NCBI GenBank assembly: GCA_964599695.1 | Contig: CAZRGP010000037.1 | Span: 1 to 21,617 of the forward strand | Direction of reading: 5' to 3' | DNA: 21,617 bases | Origin: RUG11783 sp964599695 | Lineage (GTDB): Bacteria > Bacillota > Clostridia > Oscillospirales > Ruminococcaceae | Shown: piece by piece, positions 7,927 to 14,966 of the stretch | Layout of the letters: each line of letters begins with the position of its first letter | Position numbering within the stretch: the first letter of the stretch is position 1 | Notes under the pieces: generated by a model | What the model saw: only the letters and a program-made list of their open reading frames with translations | What the model was told of the DNA's origin: nothing | The model's database searches: none | Made by a program: the position numbers and the translations under genes

Positions 7927-8619
7927 TTATTTATTCTCCTTCCCGATCCGTTCTCTCTCCGCCTGCGAAAGCTGCAGGTAGACAGGAACGAGTTCTTCCG
8001 GTCTTACTGTTTCCTTATTCAAAAACCTTTTATACGCGATCCTCCCCACTTCCGCGGCATGTACATCCTGCATTTCCGCCGGGCAGGGAGTGCTCCCTTC
8101 CACCTGACCGGAGACCGTTTCCGCCATATCCCCGACCACGACCGGTGAATGGATCCCGTCTTCCAGCATCTCAGCGTTCAGATCCCTGATCGCGACGATC
8201 TTTCCTTCCGTTGCGGGAACAAGTTCCCCGTTATCGACATGGTATGCAGCGCAATACACCCTCTTCTGTCTCGCATCCAGCACGCAGAGGATATCCCGTC
8301 CCAGAGCAATGGCCGGATTGGCCAGTGCCTCGAAGGTCGATACCGGAACACAGGGCGTGTCGGCGGGAAAAGCCAGTCCCTTCACGAGGTTGATCCCTAT
8401 CCTGAGTCCTGTAAAGGATCCGGGGCCGCAGGTCACAGCGTAACAGTCCACATCCTTCGGCGAACAGCCGGTCTTCCGGAACACCTCATCACACCGCTCC
8501 AGAAGCGTCTCGCTGTGCGTCAGGCCTTCCTTCGCAAAACATTCATACAGGACTTCTCCGTCCCGTACAAGGGCAGCGCTTCCGGCGACGGAAGCAGAGT
8601 CAACACTGAATATGATCAA
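7927..8619 (-). CDS. tsaB: tRNA t6A biosynthesis protein TsaB
   Basis: TsaB is the non-catalytic ASKHA-fold partner of TsaD in making N6-threonylcarbamoyladenosine at tRNA position 37. The 230-aa protein starts IIFSVDSA and has the family core CGPGSFTGLRIG around residue 65. The start codon is TTG at 8619. It overlaps the TGA of tsaE as TTGA, with GGGGAG 8 bp upstream; no ATG lies nearby, and the family N-terminus begins exactly here. It is therefore translationally coupled to tsaE. TsaD and TsaC, needed for the same pathway, are not in this window. Confidence 0.95.
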   Translation of the reverse strand: MIIFSVDSASVAGSAALVRDGEVLYECFAKEGLTHSETLLERCDEVFRKTGCSPKDVDCYAVTCGPGSFTGLRIGINLVKGLAFPADTPCVPVSTFEALANPAIALGRDILCVLDARQKRVYCAAYHVDNGELVPATEGKIVAIRDLNAEMLEDGIHSPVVVGDMAETVSGQVEGSTPCPAEMQDVHAAEVGRIAYKRFLNKETVRPEELVPVYLQLSQAERERIGKENK

Positions 8620-9053
8620 AATTTCAACTCCCCGGGAGACACGATACGGATCCTTCTTGTGTCCCCTTCTCCTTTTTCAATCGTGATACGGATCGCATCC
8701 TCATCCACGGCGAACGGAACATTCTCGCTCCATTCCATCAGAATGATGTTCTTCCCGTCGAGGTAATCATAGAATCCGGTTCCGTAGAGTTCCTCTTCCG
8801 ATCCGATGCGGTACATATCAAAATGGGCAATCTTTCCACCCGGGATATAATATTCATTCACAATAGAAAACGTGGGGCTGGATACGGGCACCTCTTTGCC
8901 CATCCCGTGGATCACGCCACGTACGAAAGCAGTCTTCCCTGCGCCGAGGTCTCCGTATAGGGCGACGACATTCCCGGGCAGAAGCGCTTTGGCGAACCGC
9001 CTTCCGAACTCCTCCGTTTCGCTCTGTGAATATGTTTCAATCATCATTTCCAT
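8616..9053 (-). CDS. tsaE: tRNA t6A biosynthesis ATPase TsaE
   Basis: TsaE is the ATPase that resets the TsaBD complex during t6A37 synthesis. It is 145 aa. Walker A GDLGAGKT is near residue 36, the SSPTFSIVNEY segment follows, and HFDMYRI holds the conserved Asp-x-Tyr-Arg pattern. The start is uncertain: ATG codons at 9053, 9047 and 9044 are all in frame within ten bases, and no strong ribosome binding site precedes any of them. The gene begins 4 bp after the tmcAL stop, so reinitiation is likely. It overlaps tsaB by 4 bp. Confidence 0.95.
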   Translation of the reverse strand: MEMMIETYSQSETEEFGRRFAKALLPGNVVALYGDLGAGKTAFVRGVIHGMGKEVPVSSPTFSIVNEYYIPGGKIAHFDMYRIGSEEELYGTGFYDYLDGKNIILMEWSENVPFAVDEDAIRITIEKGEGDTRRIRIVSPGELKF

Positions 9054-9057
9054 ATGC

Positions 9058-10200
9058 TTATTGTAGCACGAACAACCGGTGGGTGAAATCCTCGCCTGCA
9101 GGCAAGGCCTTCTCCAGGTTCAGGTTGTAAAAATCCGTCGCGGCGATCTCCTCTTCCGCAAATATCTCGGCGAAGGGTGACGTGGATGAAAGATCCCTGA
9201 GACTTCCTCCGAAGGGGATCGCGGATCTCTCCCTCATCCGTGCGAGCACCTCCGTTCCCTTCTCTCCGATGGCAAGGATCCTGGCATATTCCGGCTCCGC
9301 GTCCGGGGATCCGGTGAGTTTCAGCGCAGCCCACAGCGCTGTCCGCTTCACCCGGCTCATCGTATAGCGTTTTGTCTTCACGGCTTCATAGAGTTCATTC
9401 AGGTCGGTCGCTGTCCGGGATGATTTATACAGTCTCATATCCAGACCGCCGCTTACATCAGGGAGGCTCTCAAAATCCTGACGATTGAGATCCCTGAGCC
9501 GCATGAGGACCGCTCTTGCGAATATCTTTTCGTCAATGCGGTTGCCGAACACGGACGGGTCCGCTCCCTCCGGGATCATTTCTTCGATCCCGATACCGCA
9601 GTCCAGCCTTTTTCTCACTTCATGCGCGTAGAATCCGTCCCGCTCCCGCCGCACGACACAGGGAACGATGGCAGAGCCCGTGCTCTTCAGCGCCCGGAGA
9701 TACTCGATACCGAGCTGATCGTTTCCCCCTCTCAGGCATTGGGCCTTGTCATCCCCGAATCGCTCGCAGAACAGCTTTTCCCTTGCGGCAGGGTAGGTCA
9801 TGCCGGCTTCCTGCATCGCCCTGATCGCATTCTCCGTCTCGGAAGAAGAGAAGAAATCCGCCGCGTCCGACAGTTCCTGCAGGGATCCGGTCTCGCTTCC
9901 GAAAATGATCCTGTCAACTGCGCCGGTCGCTTCCATGAGCCGCACCGCGCCGACAGCAAAACGCTGAGCAGAAGAAAGCGCATACCGAACAGGAAGTTCG
10001 ATCACAAGATCGAATCCGTTTCGCACCATCTGCTCAGCTCTGATGAATTTTGATATGACGGCAGGCTCACCCCTCTGGACAAAATCACCGGACATCACAC
10101 CGACGACAGCATCCGCTCCCCGCTCTCTGGCAAGCCGGGCGATCTTCTGATGTCCACGGTGAAAAGGGTTGCACTCACATACGATTCCGTAAACTTCCAT
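9058..10200 (-). CDS. tmcAL: tRNA(Met) cytidine acetate ligase TmcAL (YlbM)
   Basis: TmcAL makes N4-acetylcytidine at the wobble position of elongator tRNA(Met), using acetate and ATP through acetyl-AMP. The protein is 380 aa. The nucleotidyltransferase motif NPFHRGH (H14, H17) follows GIVCEC, and SGDFVQRGEPA is at 37-47. The open frame runs on upstream to 11604, but that part is antisense to ackA. The true ATG at 10200 has an AGAGGG ribosome binding site, and the family N-terminus starts here. It heads the minus-strand run with tsaE and tsaB, a tRNA-modification cluster. ackA lies divergently 90 bp away, so an acetate-activating tRNA enzyme and acetate kinase share one intergenic region. Confidence 0.95.
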   Translation of the reverse strand: MEVYGIVCECNPFHRGHQKIARLARERGADAVVGVMSGDFVQRGEPAVISKFIRAEQMVRNGFDLVIELPVRYALSSAQRFAVGAVRLMEATGAVDRIIFGSETGSLQELSDAADFFSSSETENAIRAMQEAGMTYPAAREKLFCERFGDDKAQCLRGGNDQLGIEYLRALKSTGSAIVPCVVRRERDGFYAHEVRKRLDCGIGIEEMIPEGADPSVFGNRIDEKIFARAVLMRLRDLNRQDFESLPDVSGGLDMRLYKSSRTATDLNELYEAVKTKRYTMSRVKRTALWAALKLTGSPDAEPEYARILAIGEKGTEVLARMRERSAIPFGGSLRDLSSTSPFAEIFAEEEIAATDFYNLNLEKALPAGEDFTHRLFVLQ

Positions 10201-10236
10201 ATGCCCTCTAGTCAAAGCCTGAATTGAATTGTTATA

Positions 10237-10265
10237 ATTATATGGTTGAAAAAAACGCTTGTAAA
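10237..10265 (-). promoter_or_regulatory. Sigma-A promoter for the tmcAL operon
   Basis: On the minus strand TTTACA (-35, 10260-10265) and a perfect TATAAT (-10, 10237-10242) are separated by exactly 17 bp. The predicted transcript starts near 10230, about 30 bp before the tmcAL ATG. Confidence 0.8.
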
Positions 10266-10290
10266 GCGGACTTGAGGAGTATATAACATC

Positions 10291-11493
10291 ATGAAAATTC
10301 TGGTCATCAACGCGGGTTCCAGCAGCCTGAAATACCAATTGATCGAAATGGATGACGAAAGCGTCATCGCAAAGGGAAACTGTGAAAGGATCGGCATCGG
10401 CGGTCTGATCACACATAAGGTGACAGGCGGCGCGACAGTCGTCAAAGAAGTCCCCTTCCCCACCCACAAGGAAGCGTTCCTTGAAGTCGTTTCCCAGCTT
10501 ACATCCGGCGAAGGAAAGGTCATTGACGATGTAAAAGAGATCGTCGCCATCGGACACCGTGTTCTCCACGGAAGCGAGATCTACAAGGTATCCACTCTGG
10601 TCAACGATGAAGTCATCGACACCATCTATGATCTGAGAGAGCTTGGACCTCTCCACAATCCTCCTCAGGCTGTCGCTCTGCGCGCATGTCAGGAAGTTTT
10701 CGGAAAAGATGTTCCGATGGTAGCGGTGTTCGATACCTCTTTCCATCAGACCATGCCTCCGAAGAGCTATATCTTCCCGATTCCCTACGAATACTATGAG
10801 AAGTACTCCATCCGCCGCTATGGCTTCCACGGGACCTCCCACCGTTTCGTCAGCAAGAGATTCTTTGAGCTCCAGGGCATCGATCCGGAAGGCACAAAGA
10901 TCATCGTCTGCCACCTTGGAAACGGAAGCTCCCTCTGCGCTATCAAGGACGGCAAGTGCTTCGACACTTCCATGGGTCTCACACCTCTGGACGGATTCAT
11001 CATGGGCACACGCTCCGGCGGGATCGATCCTTCCGTTGTCACCTATCTCGCCAACAAGGAACACCTCACTCCTGACCAGATGAGCGATCTGCTGAACAAA
11101 AAATCCGGCTTCCTCGGCGTAAGCGGGATCTCCAGCGACTGCAGAGACATCCGCAACGCTGCTGCAGGGGGCAATGAACGCGCTCAGCTCACGCTGGATA
11201 TCCTTGTCCACCAGATCAAACGCTTTGTCGGCGGATATGCCGCTGAGATGGGCGGTCTCGATGCCGTCATCTTCACCGGCGGAATCGGCGAGAACGACGA
11301 CTCGATCCGCGAGCGCATCTGCAGCGAGATGGAATTCCTCGGACTGAAGATCGACACAGAACTCAACAAGAACGCCAGCCGCAACGAGGCTGTATTCTCC
11401 TCCCCCGACAGCAAGGTTCTCGCCATGGTGCTTCCCACCAACGAGGAGATCATGATCGCACGTGACACTCTGGAAGTCGCAGGTCTGAGATAA
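10291..11493 (+). CDS. ackA: Acetate kinase
   Basis: AckA interconverts acetyl phosphate plus ADP with acetate plus ATP, the ATP-yielding last step of acetate fermentation; it is cytosolic. At 400 aa it has the standard length. The N-terminal phosphate loop is VINAGSSSLKYQ, followed by GHRVLHG, FDTSFHQTMPP with the catalytic Asp, RRYGFHGTSH, CHLGNGSS and GGIGENDDSIRER. The ATG follows GAGGAG at 11-bp spacing. No pta (phosphotransacetylase) gene is adjacent, which is unusual, although split pta and ackA loci exist. The gene is monocistronic: a strong terminator follows 17 bp after the stop. A plus-strand TATAAT at 10233-10238 could be its -10, but the matching -35 is weak. Confidence 0.98.
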   Translation: MKILVINAGSSSLKYQLIEMDDESVIAKGNCERIGIGGLITHKVTGGATVVKEVPFPTHKEAFLEVVSQLTSGEGKVIDDVKEIVAIGHRVLHGSEIYKVSTLVNDEVIDTIYDLRELGPLHNPPQAVALRACQEVFGKDVPMVAVFDTSFHQTMPPKSYIFPIPYEYYEKYSIRRYGFHGTSHRFVSKRFFELQGIDPEGTKIIVCHLGNGSSLCAIKDGKCFDTSMGLTPLDGFIMGTRSGGIDPSVVTYLANKEHLTPDQMSDLLNKKSGFLGVSGISSDCRDIRNAAAGGNERAQLTLDILVHQIKRFVGGYAAEMGGLDAVIFTGGIGENDDSIRERICSEMEFLGLKIDTELNKNASRNEAVFSSPDSKVLAMVLPTNEEIMIARDTLEVAGLR

Positions 11494-11510
11494 ACATACT
11501 CCTGAATCAC

Positions 11511-11543
11511 AAAGAACGGTCCCCGGGACCGTTCTTTTCCTTT
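11511..11543 (+). terminator. Terminator of ackA
   Basis: AAAGAACGGTCCC (11511-11523) pairs perfectly with GGGACCGTTCTTT (11525-11537), and the T-rich TTTTCCTTT follows. The inverted repeat is a near-perfect palindrome with a minimal centre, so about 11 pairs and a 5-nt loop would form. It is AT-rich on both sides and could also stop leftward transcripts from feoB. Confidence 0.88.
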
Positions 11544-11552
11544 GTAATAATA

Positions 11553-11580
11553 TCGGGGACCGGCAAATGCCGGTCCCCGA
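11553..11580. repeat. Second perfect hairpin downstream of ackA
   Basis: TCGGGGACCGGCA (11553-11565) and TGCCGGTCCCCGA (11568-11580) form a perfect 13-bp inverted repeat around AA. There is no T-run on either side, so it is not a classical terminator. It shares CGGTCCCC with the terminator hairpin 30 bp upstream, so alternative pairing between the two is possible. It lies between the 3' ends of the convergent genes ackA and feoB. Confidence 0.7.
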
Positions 11581-11706
11581 ATGGCGCATGTATCGGGCTC
11601 TCACCCGAAGCAGAACAGGTGTGCGGAAAGTGTTAGGGCAATGATAACAGGGAGGATGATACGATAAGGGTCACTTTCTCAGCCCACAGTTCTGCGTACT
11701 GCCTTT
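11581..11706. other. Convergent intergenic region between ackA and feoB without a recognised gene
   Basis: I looked here for the small Cys-rich protein that often follows feoB in Clostridia and found none. One minus-strand frame reads a short hydrophobic string but has no usable start codon, and a GTG-started 13-residue frame has no cysteine. Nothing else is recognised. Confidence 0.5.
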
Positions 11707-14145
11707 TTATTTGACCTTTACATCTTGGGTCAATGTGGTCGCCTCTTTGTAAGGCCTTGCGAGCAGGTAAACGGTCACTGCCACGATTGCCAGTGAGAGG
11801 ACTACTCCGATGATGTTTGCGCTTCCCAGGAAGAGATTTCCGAGGTTGTAGCAGACGAATGCGCAAAGATAAGCAAATCCGCACTGATATCCGATCGCGA
11901 ACCAGGTCCACTTTCTGCTGTTCATCTCACGCTTGATCGCACCGATCGCAGCGAAGCAGGGTGCGCAAAGGAGGTTGAACACCAGGAACGAGAAGCCGCT
12001 GGCCTTGGTGAAAGCGCTCGCCAGCACGTGGTAAACGCTTTCCTCTCCGCCTCCGTAGAGGATGCCCATCGTTCCGACGATGTTCTCTTTGGCGACAAGA
12101 CCGGTGATGGAGGCGACGGTAGCCTGCCAGTTGCCCCATCCGAGAGGAGCAAAGATCCATGCAAACAGACTTCCGATCTTCGCGAGGATGCTCATGTCGA
12201 TCTCATCCTCTTCCAGCATACGGAATCCGTCTGCTGTGAAGCCGAAATAGGTGGTAAACCATACAACGATAGTGGAAAGAAGGATGATCGTTCCTGCCTT
12301 CTTGATGAAGGACCAGCCGCGCTCCCACATAGAACGGAGGACGTTGCTGAGGGTCGGCCAGTGATAAGCGGGAAGCTCCATAACGAAGGGAGCAGGATCA
12401 CCTGCGAACATCTTGGTCTTCTTCAGGATGATACCGGAGATAATGATCGCCGCCATACCGATGAAGTACGCGGAGACCGCGACCCAGGGAGATCCGCCGA
12501 AGATCGCTCCGGCCACCATCGCGATAAACGGTGTCTTCGCACCGCAGGGGATAAATGTTGTCGTCATGATGGTCATCCTGCGGTCACGTTCATTCTCGAT
12601 CGTACGGGATGCCATGACTCCGGGGATGCCGCAGCCTGTTCCGATCAGGATCGGGATGAAGGATTTTCCGGACAGTCCGAAACGGCGGAAAACACGGTCA
12701 AGTACGAAAGCGATACGGGTCATATAGCCGCATGCCTCAACGAATGCAAGCAGGAAGAACAGCACCAGCATCTGCGGAACGAATCCGAGAACAGCGCCGA
12801 CTCCGGCCACGATCCCATCGAGGATCAGTCCTTTGAGGACATCGCCGCATCCGAGTTTGTCGAGCAGTGACTCTACGAGCACCGGTACACCGGGAACCCA
12901 GGTTCCGTAGTTTGCCGGATCAGGCTCTTCGCCTTCATATTTCTCAAAGACTTCCATTGCTCCGGTCAGATCGTCATAGGTATAAGTGACGTCTTCCGTC
13001 GCGAGGGTCTCTTCATCTTCCAGGGTATAATCGGCGGTCGCGCTCTTGTCGATATCCGCATAGGCTTCCTTCAGGCCTTCAAGGTCAACTTCCTCGTCCA
13101 GCCCGATGAACGCGTCGATGACGTTCGCAGCGTCACCGTATTCCTCTGCTGCTTCTTCATACTCAGGAGCTCCGTTGCCGAACAGGTGCCAGCCGTCTCC
13201 GAAGAGACCGTCGTTTGCCCAGTCCGTCGCGTTGGCGCCAACGGTGACCATGGAGATGTAATAGATTAGGTACATGACCAGGGCGAAGATCGGGAGTCCA
13301 AGCCAACGGTTGGTCACGACTCTGTCGATCTTGTCCGAGACAGTGAGTTCTCCTACACCGTGTTTCTTGTAGCAGGCCTTGCAGACCTCGCCGATGTAGA
13401 TATATCTCTCATTGGTGATGATCGACTCCGCGTCGTCATCCATCTCTTTTTCTACGGCCTGGATATCCTTCTCGATGTGGTCGAGCACATCTTTGGGAAG
13501 ATTCAGCTCTTCAAGGACTTTTTCATCTCTCTCAAAGAGCTTGACCGCATACCAGCGCTGTCTCTCCTCAGGAAAACCGTGTACGGTCGCCTCCTCGATG
13601 TGAGCGAGCGCGTGCTCAACTGTTCCTGAGAATGTATGCTGAGGAATCGTCTTGGTGTTCTTCGCCGCTTCGATCGCCGCCTCGGCCGCCTCCATGACGC
13701 CTTCGTTCTTAAGAGCTGTCACTTCGACGATCTTGCATCCGATCTGTTTGCTCAATTCGGCGAAATTGATCTTGTCGCCGTTTTTGCGGACCACGTCCAT
13801 CATGTTGACCGCAAGGACTACCGGGATACCGAGCTCCGTGAGCTGGGTCGTAAGATAAAGGTTGCGCTCCAGGTTGGATCCGTCAATGATATTCAGGATC
13901 GCGTCCGGTCTCTCCTGGATCAGGTAATTTCTCGCAACTACCTCTTCCAATGTGTAGGGTGAAAGGGAATAAATACCGGGAAGGTCTGTGATGATGACAT
14001 CATCATGTCCCTTCAGTTTGCCTTCCTTCTTCTCCACTGTAACACCGGGCCAGTTTCCCACAAACTGGTTGGAACCTGTCAGGGCGTTGAACAGTGTAGT
14101 CTTTCCGCTGTTAGGGTTACCCGCAAGGGCAATTCGTACACTCAT
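11707..14145 (-). CDS. feoB: Ferrous iron transporter FeoB with an acidic extracytoplasmic insert
   Basis: FeoB is the membrane GTPase-coupled Fe(II) importer. The 812-aa protein starts at the ATG at 14145, which has GGAAAGGA upstream; a start nine codons earlier lacks this site. The G domain shows G1 GNPNSGKT (9-16), the G2 threonine near 36, G3 DLPG (54-57) and G4 NMMD (114-117), then the helical GDI region to about 275. Membrane helices begin near 282. IPILIGTGCGIPGVMASR, PCGAKTPF and CAPCF are typical gate and core segments. Unusual is a loop of roughly 100 residues (about 320-418), rich in Asp, Glu and Tyr, between the first and second membrane helices, predicted to face outwards. It ends the feo operon. 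Confidence 0.97.
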   Translation of the reverse strand: MSVRIALAGNPNSGKTTLFNALTGSNQFVGNWPGVTVEKKEGKLKGHDDVIITDLPGIYSLSPYTLEEVVARNYLIQERPDAILNIIDGSNLERNLYLTTQLTELGIPVVLAVNMMDVVRKNGDKINFAELSKQIGCKIVEVTALKNEGVMEAAEAAIEAAKNTKTIPQHTFSGTVEHALAHIEEATVHGFPEERQRWYAVKLFERDEKVLEELNLPKDVLDHIEKDIQAVEKEMDDDAESIITNERYIYIGEVCKACYKKHGVGELTVSDKIDRVVTNRWLGLPIFALVMYLIYYISMVTVGANATDWANDGLFGDGWHLFGNGAPEYEEAAEEYGDAANVIDAFIGLDEEVDLEGLKEAYADIDKSATADYTLEDEETLATEDVTYTYDDLTGAMEVFEKYEGEEPDPANYGTWVPGVPVLVESLLDKLGCGDVLKGLILDGIVAGVGAVLGFVPQMLVLFFLLAFVEACGYMTRIAFVLDRVFRRFGLSGKSFIPILIGTGCGIPGVMASRTIENERDRRMTIMTTTFIPCGAKTPFIAMVAGAIFGGSPWVAVSAYFIGMAAIIISGIILKKTKMFAGDPAPFVMELPAYHWPTLSNVLRSMWERGWSFIKKAGTIILLSTIVVWFTTYFGFTADGFRMLEEDEIDMSILAKIGSLFAWIFAPLGWGNWQATVASITGLVAKENIVGTMGILYGGGEESVYHVLASAFTKASGFSFLVFNLLCAPCFAAIGAIKREMNSRKWTWFAIGYQCGFAYLCAFVCYNLGNLFLGSANIIGVVLSLAIVAVTVYLLARPYKEATTLTQDVKVK

Positions 14146-14164
14146 TCTTTTTTCCTTTCCAGCA

Positions 14165-14180
14165 ATTAGCACACGCTAAC
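14165..14180. promoter_or_regulatory. DtxR-type operator upstream of feoB
   Basis: ATTAGC-ACAC-GCTAAC matches the two boxes at the feoA promoter (RTWAGC-N4-GCTAAC). It lies in the 57-bp gap between the second feoA and feoB, about 20 bp from the feoB ATG, and may give feoB a separately iron-controlled transcript. Binding by the adjacent DtxR-family regulator is inference. Confidence 0.65.
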
Positions 14181-14202
14181 TGCGACATATAAAAAATAGA
14201 AG

Positions 14203-14424
14203 TTATTCGACTTCGATCATTTCCGCGTCTTCCTTGCGGATTGAAAGCTCATAATTGCGCACTGTCACTTCGATCGGGTCTCCCAACGGTGCGACCTTGC
14301 GGACATACACAGAAACATTCTTGGTGATGCCCATGTCCATGATCCTGCGCTTTACCGCTCCTGTTCCATGCAGCTTCACTACCTTGCAGGTATCGCCGAT
14401 GGCTACATCTCTGAGTGTCTTCAT
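14203..14424 (-). CDS. feoA: FeoA domain protein (second copy)
   Basis: This is a 73-aa SH3-like FeoA protein: MKTLRDVAIGDTCKVVKL, a central MDMGITKNVSVYVRK turn and GDPIEVTVRNYELSIRKEDAEMIEV at the end. The last follows the family pattern PxxVxVRGYxLxLRxxxAxxI. FeoA is a small cytosolic partner of FeoB thought to modulate its activity. A strong AAGGAGG site precedes the ATG by 6 bp. It lies 29 bp after the first feoA and 57 bp before feoB. Two different FeoA genes before feoB are common in Clostridia. Confidence 0.94.
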   Translation of the reverse strand: MKTLRDVAIGDTCKVVKLHGTGAVKRRIMDMGITKNVSVYVRKVAPLGDPIEVTVRNYELSIRKEDAEMIEVE

Positions 14425-14453
14425 TCATTTCCTCCTTAATGAATTGTTGCAGA

Positions 14454-14666
14454 TCAAACCATGATCCTCTGCGCCATTTCCTTACTGACAGCGACACGGG
14501 ATTCCTTTACGTTTACGATCACATTGCCGCCGATCTCCGCTACTACAGATACAGCTCCGCCGACGACGAATCCCATCGTCTCGAGATGCTGCTTCACCTC
14601 CTGGGATCCGCCGACCTTTTTGATGATCATCTCCTCACCCGGGGTAGCCAAAACCAAAGGCATCAT
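14454..14666 (-). CDS. feoA: FeoA domain protein (first copy)
   Basis: This is a 70-aa FeoA protein that begins MMPLVLATPGEE and ends VNVKESRVAVSKEMAQRIMV. The start at 14666 is chosen because GGGAGGAG lies 5 bp upstream. A longer frame to 14726 would run through the operator and the predicted transcription start, so it is rejected; ATG 14663 directly behind is an alternative. It shares only the family pattern with the second copy, so the two are not a recent duplication. First gene of the feoA-feoA-feoB operon. Confidence 0.92.
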   Translation of the reverse strand: MMPLVLATPGEEMIIKKVGGSQEVKQHLETMGFVVGGAVSVVAEIGGNVIVNVKESRVAVSKEMAQRIMV

Positions 14667-14702
14667 GTTTTCTCCTCCCATTATGCTGCCACACGCAGCT
14701 CG

Positions 14703-14718
14703 GTTAGCATCTGCTAAC
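14703..14718. promoter_or_regulatory. DtxR-type operator overlapping the feo transcription start region
   Basis: GTTAGC-ATCT-GCTAAC forms a 7-bp perfect inverted repeat around a 2-bp centre. It lies just downstream of the feoA -10, at about +8 to +22 of the predicted transcript, where a bound repressor would block initiation. Confidence 0.75.
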
Positions 14719-14731
14719 TGATGCATAATAA

Positions 14732-14760
14732 AGTATAGTTTCGACCGCCCGGTATGTCAA
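14732..14760 (-). promoter_or_regulatory. Sigma-A promoter of the feoA-feoA-feoB operon
   Basis: On the minus strand a perfect TTGACA (14755-14760) and TATACT (14732-14737) are separated by 17 bp. DtxR-type boxes abut it on both sides, so iron-loaded repressor would be expected to shut it off. Confidence 0.88.
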
Positions 14761-14775
14761 TAAGCCTAGGCTAAC
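14760..14775. promoter_or_regulatory. DtxR-type operator abutting the feo -35 element
   Basis: ATAAGC-CTAG-GCTAAC contains the 10-bp palindrome AGCCTAGGCT and differs at one position from full symmetry. It resembles the DtxR/IdeR consensus core TTAGGTTAGGCTAA and overlaps the outermost base of the feo -35 hexamer. Confidence 0.7.
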
Positions 14776-14908
14776 TTTTTGTTTTTCTTCACTTTCCCCA
14801 CGATTTAAGTGTCTAGATTTCATATTTTTGTTCAATTGCACAAATGTACAAAACCTCGTGACCTCATCATTCGTGTCAGATATGATCTGTCCTTTAAGGC
14901 ACTTGCGG

Positions 14909-14937
14909 TTGCTTTTTTAGTTTATTTTCGGTATAAC
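14909..14937 (+). promoter_or_regulatory. Likely promoter of the DtxR-family regulator gene
   Basis: TTGCTT (14909-14914) and TATAAC (14932-14937) have a 17-bp spacer. The start codon follows about 30 bp downstream. No RTWAGC-type box overlaps it, so autoregulation through that motif is not evident. Confidence 0.6.
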
Positions 14938-14966
14938 AATCTTAATAACACATGAGGTGACTTTTT

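Larger units (their letters stand above)
14667..14966. other. Divergent regulatory region between feoA and the dtxR-like gene
   Basis: No gene fits in these 300 bp. They hold the feoA promoter with two operator boxes, the regulator's promoter and ribosome binding site, and an imperfect inverted repeat TTGCACAAATGTACAA at 14836-14851 of unknown meaning. The centre is AT-rich. Confidence 0.8.

Noticed and set aside
10201..11604. Upstream extension of the tmcAL reading frame, giving an 848-residue protein.
   Set aside because: It is antisense to all of ackA. The TmcAL family N-terminus and an AGAGGG ribosome binding site lie at 10200, and the operon promoter is at 10237-10265.
11590..11706. Small Cys-rich FeoB-associated protein gene after feoB.
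   Set aside because: No frame has both a start codon and the expected cysteines; only a short hydrophobic string without a start is present.
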